Assembly: GCA_032111745.1 (NCBI GenBank)
Contig: JAULUH010000525.1
Location: forward strand, 1-16,377
Direction of reading: 5' to 3'
DNA: 16,377 nt
Source of the DNA: JAULUH01 sp032111745
GTDB taxonomy: Bacteria; Chloroflexota; Anaerolineae; JAAEKA01
Shown: positions 7,678 through 13,049 of the stretch, in pieces
Numbering within the stretch: the first letter of the stretch is position 1
How the letters are laid out: the number at the start of each line of letters is the position of its first letter
Notes under the pieces: model-generated
What the model was told of the DNA's origin: nothing
Database searches by the model: none
The model's input: the letters and a program-made list of their open reading frames with translations, nothing else
Made by a program: the position numbers and the translations under genes

Positions 7678-7705
7678 ATTATAGCATAGCCGGTTGCACG
7701 GGCAA
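7678..7705 (-). promoter_or_regulatory. Promoter of the zinc peptidase gene
   Basis: On the minus strand, TTGCCC (7700-7705), a 16-bp spacer, then a perfect TATAAT (7678-7683). Initiation near 7671 gives an untranslated leader of roughly 115 nt. That leader contains the bulged hairpin GTGC-TGGCA / TGCCA-GCG-GCAC at 7638-7661 and a small CGGCC / GGCCG stem near 7586-7602. Confidence 0.55.
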
Positions 7706-7719
7706 GCGGGAGCCAGGAG

Positions 7720-7794
7720 GCGCTGAAGCGCTCACTACGAACCGGCTCGCCTTGTCCGGATGGCGTTGCGCGCTCAGCGCTGAAGCGCTCACTA
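7720..7794. repeat. Two copies of an 18-bp palindromic repeat
   Basis: GCGCTGAAGCGCTCACTA occurs identically at 7720-7737 and 7777-7794 (period 57 bp). The copies continue with related tails, CGAACCGGCTCG and GGAACGACTCG. Each core is AGCGC-TGAA-GCGCT: a 5-bp stem with a TGAA loop, if the preceding A of copy 1 is read as G, so a 4-bp GCGC stem there. The pair lies between the Doc toxin stop and the peptidase promoter. See also the GGC-TGAA-GCC repeats at 12936-13010. Confidence 0.75.
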
Positions 7795-7813
7795 GGAACG
7801 ACTCGTCTGGGAT

Positions 7814-8218
7814 TTATGGAGACTCGTGTTCCTTCGCCGCGCTGTGGGTGCTTATCCAGGCAGCGTGGTCGGAACCACTCAATTCGCCGGCGGCGACAGC
7901 CACCATGACCCGAACCACCTCCGGCTCAGGGGCTTCGAGGATCCGGCCATTGAGGTCCAGGAAGATCGCCATCGCCACGAAGCCGACGCGCTTGTTGCCG
8001 TCCAGATAGCCATGGTTGCGGGCCAGGCCATACCCATAGACGGCCGCCAGCGCCGCCAGGTCCGTGTGGTCCTGGTAGGCCCAGTTGTTGCGTGGCCGGG
8101 CCAGGGCAGAGTCGATGGCGCCTGTATCGCGCACGCCATAGAGACCACCAAAGCGGCGCAATTGCTGGAAATGGATCGCATCTACCCAGACGCGCTTGAG
8201 CCAGACGGGCTCGCTCAC
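7814..8218 (-). CDS. doc: Doc-family (Fic fold) toxin of a toxin-antitoxin pair
   Basis: A 134-residue protein with the Doc pattern. The N-terminus has VDAIHFQQLRRFGG, then YGVRDTGAIDSALARPRNNWAY. The active-site loop is NHGYLDGNKRVGF (His69, Asp73, Asn75, Lys76, Arg77), followed by LDLNGRIL and a final AAGELSGSDHAAWI. Phage P1 Doc phosphorylates EF-Tu and stops translation; the same chemistry is inferred here. The usual aromatic after HxF is Tyr71, a mild variation. The GTG start at 8218 overlaps the antitoxin stop by 4 bp (GTGA, 8215-8218), so the two are translationally coupled. No ribosome site of its own is needed. All catalytic positions are present, so it is probably functional. Confidence 0.92.
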   Translation of the reverse strand: MSEPVWLKRVWVDAIHFQQLRRFGGLYGVRDTGAIDSALARPRNNWAYQDHTDLAALAAVYGYGLARNHGYLDGNKRVGFVAMAIFLDLNGRILEAPEPEVVRVMVAVAAGELSGSDHAAWISTHSAAKEHESP

Positions 8219-8442
8219 CGAGCCAGCTCGCGCAGCGCGTTCTGGTATTCCTTGCTGATACGCGCCTCGGCCTCCATGACCCGCAAGAACTCAGGGTCGT
8301 ACGGAGTCAGCAGGATGCCGTACTCAGTCTCAATGGCATATGCCCTGTCGCCGGCCGAGAGATTGAGCCGGTCGGTCATTGTCTTGGGCAAGGTCGTGCC
8401 CAGAGAGCCGCCATAGGGGCGCAGCGTGACTTCCTTGATCAT
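8215..8442 (-). CDS. AbrB/MazE-type antitoxin partner of Doc
   Basis: A 75-residue protein. Residues 1-45 form a swapped-hairpin AbrB-type DNA-binding domain: VTLRPYGGSLGTTLPKTMTDRLNLSAGDRAYAIE contains the typical GSLGTTLPK and LNLSAGD. The C-terminal part (DPEFLRVMEAEARISKEYQNALRELAR) is a charged helix likely to cover the toxin. The antitoxin gene precedes and overlaps doc, as is usual. The ATG at 8442 has GGAG 9 nt upstream. A GTG at 8460 has no ribosome site and is rejected. Such antitoxins normally repress their own operon; candidate operator repeats lie just upstream. The pairing of Doc with an AbrB-type rather than a Phd-type antitoxin is clear from sequence. Confidence 0.88.
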   Translation of the reverse strand: MIKEVTLRPYGGSLGTTLPKTMTDRLNLSAGDRAYAIETEYGILLTPYDPEFLRVMEAEARISKEYQNALRELAR

Positions 8443-8443
8443 T

Positions 8444-8514
8444 AAGTAACACTCCGACACAGATTGAGGTGCTCAGGCGCATGCCGGTCGCCAGAAGTTA
8501 CAACAAAAGTAACT
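8444..8514 (-). promoter_or_regulatory. Candidate operator repeats of the AbrB-Doc operon
   Basis: The perfect inverted repeat AGTTAC (8496-8501) / GTAACT (8509-8514) has a 7-nt spacer. The related AAGTAAC is found again at 8444-8450, directly before the antitoxin start. Three related half-sites upstream of an autorepressing antitoxin suggest an operator. A TTGACT at 8531-8536 on the minus strand could be a -35, but no convincing -10 follows. Confidence 0.4.
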
Positions 8515-8665
8515 ATGATGCCAGGGGTTTAGTCAAGCCGCATGGGGCTGCGGCCAGAGGGGCCGGAACACGGACGAACACGGACACCGGAAGGGACCTG
8601 GAGAGACCTCGGAGCAGTCCGTTCAAGTCCCGCTGGATTAGGCAACGGCCGGTGCGGGCGGGCGC
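8461..8665. other. Intergenic gap between the permease stop and the antitoxin gene
   Basis: About 205 nt. Apart from the operator-like repeats near 8496-8514, it holds a short CGGACGAACACGGACAC direct repetition near 8573-8590. I saw no gene, no terminator hairpin for the permease, and no RNA gene. Confidence 0.5.
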
Positions 8666-10579
8666 TCAGAGGGGCCAGGCCAGGGGGACTACCAAGAGGC
8701 TAACCAGGAGGACGATGAGGAGGAGGGGCAGGCCGACCCTGGCGAAGTTACCCCAGGTGTAGGCGCCGGGGGAGTAGACGAGGGTGTTGGTGGGGGAGGC
8801 GATGGGGGAGAGGAAGGCGGCGGCGGCGCCTACGGCCACCATGATCAGCATGGGCTCGGGGGCGATGCCGAGGCTAAGGGCAGCCTGCAGCACGATGGGG
8901 GCCAAGAGGACGGCGGTGGCGGTGTTGCTCATGACCTGGCTGAGAGCCGAGGTCAGCAAGAAGACGCCGGCCATGAGGACGAGCGGGCCGAAGGCACCCA
9001 GGGTGGTGACCAGGGCATTGGCGATGAGGGTAGCACCGCCGGTGACCTCCAGCGCGGTGCTGAGGGGCAGGGTGGCGGCGATGAGCACGACCGTTTGCCA
9101 GCTGATGGAGCGGTAGGCGCTATCCATGGAGAGGCAGCCGGCCAGCACCATGACCACGGCGGCCAGGAGGACGGCCATCACTGCCGGCAGGGTGCTGGTA
9201 GCCATGAGGATGACCATGCCCGTGAGGGCCAGCAGTGCAACCAGCGAGCGCGGGGTAAGCTCGATGACCTGTTTGGCCAGGGCCTCGGGCTCGCCCACGA
9301 CGACGAAGTTGCGGCTCTCCTGGCGCAGGCGATCGATGGCCGACCACTGGCCGCGCACCAGGAGGGCATCGCCGAACTCCAGCGCCGTTTCCCGCCGCGG
9401 CAGCAGCTTATCGCCGCGGCGCAGGGTGATCACCTGGACGTCGAATTTCTCGGCGATCTGACTGCCCAGCAGGGAGCGCCCGGCGTAGTCGGAACGAGGG
9501 GGAAGGATGACCTCGGCGACGCCGACCTCCTGAGAGAGCAGCAGGCCGGCCAGCTGGCCGGTCTCTGAGTCCACGACTTGCACGCCGACGTTGAAGCGTT
9601 CGACCAGGCTCTCCACAACCTGGGGATTGCCCTTGACCAGCAGGGAGTCCTGGGCGCGAATCACGGTATCGGGGCCGGGCATGGGCTCACCGTTGCCCGG
9701 GAAGCGCTCGGCATACTGGCGGGCGATTAGGCGCCGCCGGGCGGCGCGGCTGGCGTCGTCGAGATCGGTGGCGGCGGGCCGGTCGACCGCCAGCACCGAC
9801 ACGCCGAAGTCCCGGCCGAGACCGGACTCGGCCAGGGTTTTGCCAGCCAGGGGGGAACCGTTGCGCACGCGGACCCAGAACAGCTTGCCGGGCAGGCGAT
9901 AGGACTCGGCCAGGGCGCTGACGGTGCTCTCGAGGTCGACGGGGCGGTCGCCGGTGGTGTGAGCCGGCAGCAGGCGCTGGCCGACCAACACCATGTAGAG
10001 GATGGCGGCGATGGTTACCGGGATGCCGATGAAGGCGAACTCAAAAAAACCGAACTCACCGTAGCCGGCGGCGGCCAGGGTGTTGGAGACGACGATGTTG
10101 GGCGGGGAGCCGATGAGGGTAATCAGGCCGCCGACGTTGGCGCTGAAGGCCAGGGGGATCAGGAAGCGGGAGGGCAGGCCGCCGATGCGCCAGGCGGCGG
10201 CGACCACGGCGGGCAGGAGCATGGCGACGGTACCGGTGTTGCTGAGGACAGCCGAGAGCAGGGCGGTGCCGATCATGAGCACGACGAGCAGCCGGCGCTC
10301 ACTATTGCCGGCCTGGCGCATGAGGAATTGGCCGAGCCAGGCGGTGATGCCGGTACGGGCGAGGCCCTCGCTGACCACGAAGAGCCCGGCCACCATGATG
10401 GTAGTGGAGTCGGCGAAGCCGGCCAGGACCTGGGGGGCGGTGAGGATGCCGGTGAGGAAGAGGGCCAGCAGGGCCATGAGCGCGACCAGGTCCGCCCGCA
10501 GCTTGCTGAACACGAACAGGCCGACGGTGACGGCCAGGATGGCGAAGGTCAGGAACAGGGGCAGGTTGTCACCGGGCAT
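8666..10579 (-). CDS. SLC13/DASS-type permease with two RCK_C (TrkA-C) domains
   Basis: A 637-residue membrane protein in two homologous halves. The N-terminal half (about 1-205) has several membrane segments with VLSNTGTVAMLLP (SNT at 113-115) and LIGSPPNIVVSN (156-166). The middle soluble region (about 230-425) holds two RCK_C/TrkA-C-like domains. They contain VRNGSPLAGKTLAESGL with DSLLVKG, and LPPRSDYAGRSLLGS with DALLVRG. The C-terminal half (about 443-637) has the second motif VMSNTATAVLLAP (SNT at 551-553) and SPTNTLVYSPGAYTWG (595-610). Paired SNT motifs are the cation- and substrate-binding signature of SLC13/DASS carriers. Members with central RCK_C pairs include sulfate and other anion transporters. 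The anion carried here cannot be told. The ATG at 10579 starts just before the first membrane segment, but no clear Shine-Dalgarno precedes it. Confidence 0.92.
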   Translation of the reverse strand: MPGDNLPLFLTFAILAVTVGLFVFSKLRADLVALMALLALFLTGILTAPQVLAGFADSTTIMVAGLFVVSEGLARTGITAWLGQFLMRQAGNSERRLLVVLMIGTALLSAVLSNTGTVAMLLPAVVAAAWRIGGLPSRFLIPLAFSANVGGLITLIGSPPNIVVSNTLAAAGYGEFGFFEFAFIGIPVTIAAILYMVLVGQRLLPAHTTGDRPVDLESTVSALAESYRLPGKLFWVRVRNGSPLAGKTLAESGLGRDFGVSVLAVDRPAATDLDDASRAARRRLIARQYAERFPGNGEPMPGPDTVIRAQDSLLVKGNPQVVESLVERFNVGVQVVDSETGQLAGLLLSQEVGVAEVILPPRSDYAGRSLLGSQIAEKFDVQVITLRRGDKLLPRRETALEFGDALLVRGQWSAIDRLRQESRNFVVVGEPEALAKQVIELTPRSLVALLALTGMVILMATSTLPAVMAVLLAAVVMVLAGCLSMDSAYRSISWQTVVLIAATLPLSTALEVTGGATLIANALVTTLGAFGPLVLMAGVFLLTSALSQVMSNTATAVLLAPIVLQAALSLGIAPEPMLIMVAVGAAAAFLSPIASPTNTLVYSPGAYTWGNFARVGLPLLLIVLLVSLLVVPLAWPL

Positions 10580-10645
10580 AGGGTGGCTGGGACCGCCTAA
10601 CCGGCCGCGGTTTTGGGTAGGGGATCAGGGTGGCGGCGGATGCGG

Positions 10646-10681
10646 CAGACTGGTCCAGTTTCGGAAAACTGGACCAGTCTG
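10646..10681 (-). terminator. Perfect 16-bp hairpin after the LamG gene
   Basis: Arms CAGACTGGTCCAGTTT (10646-10661) and AAACTGGACCAGTCTG (10666-10681) pair perfectly around the loop CGGA. It begins 38 nt after the LamG-protein stop and lies 67 nt before the permease start. No U-tract follows on the minus strand. It probably ends the LamG transcript, or it separates the two genes if they are co-transcribed. Confidence 0.65.
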
Positions 10682-10718
10682 GGTGCGTTCGGTGGAGATA
10701 GGGGGTTGCGGGCACAGG

Positions 10719-11492
10719 CTAGCTACCAGCCTCGACGACGGGCAGGAAGGTGAAATAGGTGGGATCGGGTGGGCTCATAAGGGCCACCCGGGAGAGGGTG
10801 GACTCGGTGTACAGGTCCCACCAGGTGGGAGGGTGCGCCATCTGCCAGATGGTTGCCGGGTGGAGGGCGCGGCCGTGGATAGACAGCTCGCCGAGGAGGA
10901 GGGGACGGCCGGAGCCGACCTGCAGCAGCCCTGATCCGGCCTCCAGGATGCCAGCCGGCGTGGCGCGGCATCGCTCGACGCCGTCGACGAAGAGGCGTTG
11001 GGTTCTACCGTCCCAGGTGCCGGCAACGTGGTGGAGGCCCTGGAGGGGACGGGCCAGTTTGGTGCGACAGGTGCTCCATGAGCCGCCCACGTGCACTGAC
11101 CAGGCCAGCTGAGCATCCTGCTCGATGGATAGGTTGAAGCTCGGGGGGGTGAGCACGGCGGCTATGGTGTGCTGGGTGGGGGCACCGGGTGAAGTGGGCG
11201 CGGTGAGCACTCCGGGGATCCCTACCCAGGTGCAGACGGAGAGGGCGTTGGCGGGAAGCAGAGTTGGCAGATCGATCCTGGTCTGGCCGCCCCCGGGGCC
11301 GAGGCGTGCGGCCTGGTGCCGCAGGGGGTCAGGTAGCAGGGCTACAGGCTCGGCCAGGGCCAGGTGGCTGATACCGGCGGCGTCGCGCCAGTGGCGGGGG
11401 CCGACGTGGCCGAGGGCCGGGTACCAGGCGGCCAAGCCGGTGGCCTGGGGGCTGGCACGGTTGGGTTGCAGTGGTTGTGCGATAGCTTGCAT
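10719..11492 (-). CDS. Orphan LamG/concanavalin A-like jelly-roll protein
   Basis: A 257-residue protein with no signal peptide and no membrane segment. One LamG-type jelly-roll fold is supported by TGLAAWYPALG (18-28), HHVAGTWDGRTQRLFVDG (154-171, the hallmark strand pair) and LLLGELSIHGRALHPATI (198-215). A tail, WQMAHPPTWWDLYTE, follows. The 'xxxATIWQM...WDLY' ending resembles LamG proteins near phage tail or surface genes, but no phage gene is seen here. Binding or structural roles are possible; no catalytic site can be assigned. The ATG at 11492 has AAGGAA about 8 nt upstream. A good promoter lies at 11559-11587 and a hairpin after the stop, so it is its own transcription unit, divergent from fbaA. 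Confidence 0.8.
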   Translation of the reverse strand: MQAIAQPLQPNRASPQATGLAAWYPALGHVGPRHWRDAAGISHLALAEPVALLPDPLRHQAARLGPGGGQTRIDLPTLLPANALSVCTWVGIPGVLTAPTSPGAPTQHTIAAVLTPPSFNLSIEQDAQLAWSVHVGGSWSTCRTKLARPLQGLHHVAGTWDGRTQRLFVDGVERCRATPAGILEAGSGLLQVGSGRPLLLGELSIHGRALHPATIWQMAHPPTWWDLYTESTLSRVALMSPPDPTYFTFLPVVEAGS

Positions 11493-11558
11493 GGCTCAGT
11501 TCCTTTGGGGCCGATGGTGAGCTGGCATGGTGAACTGATAAGGAACGGTGTTACTGTC

Positions 11559-11587
11559 ACTTTACCATAAATGGAATTGGTTGTCAA
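11559..11587 (-). promoter_or_regulatory. Promoter of the LamG gene
   Basis: On the minus strand, a perfect TTGACA (11582-11587), a 17-bp spacer ending in TGG, then TAAAGT (11559-11564). This is a consensus -35 with an extended -10. Initiation near 11552 gives a leader of about 60 nt. It is back to back with the fbaA promoter. Confidence 0.65.
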
Positions 11588-11608
11588 GAGGGGCACGAAC
11601 CACGGAGT

Positions 11609-11637
11609 TTGGTATGAGGGCACTTGTGGGTTACACT
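11609..11637 (+). promoter_or_regulatory. Candidate fbaA promoter
   Basis: TTGGTA (11609-11614), a 17-bp spacer, TACACT (11632-11637). Each hexamer matches the sigma-70 consensus at 4 of 6 positions. The fbaA ATG is 60 nt downstream. Confidence 0.45.
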
Positions 11638-11645
11638 GTGGTGGC

Positions 11646-11660
11646 ATGGTTGCTAACCAT
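11646..11660 (+). promoter_or_regulatory. Inverted repeat in the fbaA leader (operator-like)
   Basis: ATGGTT-GCT-AACCAT is a perfect 6-bp inverted repeat with a 3-nt centre, starting 8 nt after the -10 box. It sits where a repressor would overlap the start of transcription. It could also be a weak RNA hairpin. Confidence 0.35.
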
Positions 11661-11697
11661 TGACGGCGCGGACCACGTAACACGAGGAGCGTGAGAC

Positions 11698-12777
11698 ATG
11701 ACCAGCTTGAAGGAGCGATTTCCGGCCGGCGTGATCGCCGGCGACGATCTGCAGGCGTTGTTTGCGGCGGCGAAGGAGGGGCAGTTTGCCATGCCGGCGG
11801 CCAACTGCACGGGCACGGACACCGTGAACGCGGTAATGGAGACGGCGCGGGACGCCAACGCGCCGGTGATCATCCAGGTTTCGACGGGTGGCGCGCAGTT
11901 CTTTGCGGGCAAGAGCCTGGACAACAAGGGCCAGCGGGCGGCGATTGCCGGCGCCATCTCGGCGGCGCGGCACGTGCACCTGTTGGCGGAGCTGTATGGG
12001 GCGCGGGTGATCTTGCACACGGACCATTGCCCGCGCAAGAACCTGCCCTGGCTGGATGGGCTGCTGGACGCAGGGGAGGAGCATTACCGGGCGCATGGCA
12101 AGCCGCTGTTCAGCTCGCACATGATCGACCTGAGCACGGAGCCGATCGCGCAGAACATCGACACGGTGCGCGGCTATCTCGAGCGCATGAGCAAGATTGG
12201 GATGACGCTGGAGTTCGAGCTGGGGATCACCGGCGGCGAGGAGGATGGCATCGACCACTCGGGCGTGGAGAAGTCACGGCTGTACACGCGGCCGGAGGAA
12301 GTGGCGTATGCCTATGAGCAGCTGATGCAAGTGAGCGACCGGTTCACGGTGGCGGCGTCCTTTGGCAACGTGCACGGGGTGTACAAGCCGGGCAACGTGA
12401 AGCTGGAGCCAAAGATCCTGCGGGATTCGCAGCTGTACGTGCAGGAGAAGTTCGGCACAGGGCCGAAGCCGATCAATTTCGTGTTCCACGGGGGGTCGGG
12501 GTCGAGCCCGGAGGAGATCCGGGAGGCGATCTCGTACGGGGTGGTGAAGTTCAACATCGACACCGACCTGCAGTGGGCGTTCTGGGATGGCGTGCGGCGG
12601 TACTACCAGGGCAACGAGGCGTACCTGCAGGGGCAGCTGGGCAACCCAGAGGGGCCGGATGCGCCGAACAAGAACTATTACGACCCGCGGGCATGGCTGC
12701 GCAAGGGAGAAGAGACGTTCAAGGCGCGGCTGATGCAGGCTATGGAGGAGTTGAACAACGTGGGGACGTTAGGGTAG
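11698..12777 (+). CDS. fbaA: Class II fructose-1,6-bisphosphate aldolase
   Basis: A 359-residue zinc aldolase, the same length and register as Escherichia coli FbaA. It cleaves fructose-1,6-bisphosphate to glyceraldehyde-3-phosphate and dihydroxyacetone phosphate in glycolysis, and runs the reverse in gluconeogenesis. Visible residues: catalytic Asp109 and zinc ligand His110 in ILHTDHC, Glu174 in LEFELG, GGEEDG (179-184), zinc ligands His226 (GNVHGVYKPG) and His264 (FHGGSGS), and FNIDTD (285-290). The C-terminal NEAYLQGQLGNPEGP and YYDPRAWLR segments are class IIA features. The ATG at 11698 has GAGGAG (11684-11689) 8 nt upstream. It is a single-gene unit, divergent from the LamG gene and convergent with the nuclease gene. 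Confidence 0.97.
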   Translation: MTSLKERFPAGVIAGDDLQALFAAAKEGQFAMPAANCTGTDTVNAVMETARDANAPVIIQVSTGGAQFFAGKSLDNKGQRAAIAGAISAARHVHLLAELYGARVILHTDHCPRKNLPWLDGLLDAGEEHYRAHGKPLFSSHMIDLSTEPIAQNIDTVRGYLERMSKIGMTLEFELGITGGEEDGIDHSGVEKSRLYTRPEEVAYAYEQLMQVSDRFTVAASFGNVHGVYKPGNVKLEPKILRDSQLYVQEKFGTGPKPINFVFHGGSGSSPEEIREAISYGVVKFNIDTDLQWAFWDGVRRYYQGNEAYLQGQLGNPEGPDAPNKNYYDPRAWLRKGEETFKARLMQAMEELNNVGTLG

Positions 12778-12783
12778 CGCGGA

Positions 12784-12832
12784 ACGACCGGCCAAAGCCT
12801 CGACCGCAGTCCCCGGAGCGAGGCTGTAGCCG
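12784..12832. repeat. Degenerate GGC-loop-GCC repeat units after fbaA
   Basis: CGACCGGCCAAAGCCTCGACC near 12785-12805 (GGC-CAAA-GCC) and GAGGCTGTAGCCGAG near 12820-12834 (GGC-TGTA-GCC) look like decayed relatives of the 34-bp repeats at 12936-13010. They lie directly after the fbaA stop and before its terminator hairpin. Confidence 0.4.
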
Positions 12833-12861
12833 AGGCGGAAGTGCTGGCTCTCATGGGAAGC

Positions 12862-12896
12862 GACGAGGAGGCGACTTGTCGAGTCGCCTCCTCGTC
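12862..12896. terminator. Perfect 15-bp hairpin between convergent fbaA and the nuclease gene
   Basis: GACGAGGAGGCGACT (12862-12876) pairs perfectly with AGTCGCCTCCTCGTC (12882-12896) around the loop TGTCG. ATTCAGG follows, so there is no U-tract. It is 84 nt after the fbaA stop. Its stem shares the GGAGGCG core with the hairpin at 2442-2492. Confidence 0.7.
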
Positions 12897-12935
12897 ATTC
12901 AGGAGGTGCCGGCAACGGGGCCGGGAACTACGTCT

Positions 12936-13010
12936 GGACTGGCCGGCTGAAGCCTCGACTCCGTGCCCTCAGAGGGGGACTGGCCGGCTGAAGCCTCAAC
13001 TCTGTGCCCT
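12936..13010. repeat. Tandem pair of 34-bp intergenic repeats
   Basis: Two copies of a 34-bp element (12936-12969 and 12977-13010; 41-bp period) begin GGACTGGCCGGCTGAAGCCT and differ at only two positions. Each contains GGC-TGAA-GCC, a small stem with a TGAA loop, followed by TC(G/A)ACTC(C/T)GTGCCCT. They sit in the 272-nt gap between fbaA and the nuclease stop, which otherwise holds one hairpin and no gene. Confidence 0.8.
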
Positions 13011-13049
13011 GGGGAAGGCCTTAAGGCCGCCAGGGATGGGGAGCGGGGC

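Noticed and set aside
8573..8590. The CGGACGAACACGGACAC repetition as a microsatellite or origin iteron
   Set aside because: Only about two imperfect units are present, with no AT-rich or DnaA-box context.
9959..10934. Plus-strand frames antisense to the permease
   Set aside because: They are Gly/Asp/Glu-rich or Arg/Ser-rich shadows of membrane-segment codons, with no ribosome site or homology pattern.
10719..11492. The LamG gene as part of a prophage
   Set aside because: No integrase, tail, capsid or lysis gene and no attachment-like duplication are present. The neighbours are metabolic genes.
12936..13010. The tandem 34-bp repeats as a minimal CRISPR array
   Set aside because: There are only two copies, 7 bp apart with no spacer-sized unique sequence, and no cas genes. 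They are better seen as intergenic palindromic repeats.
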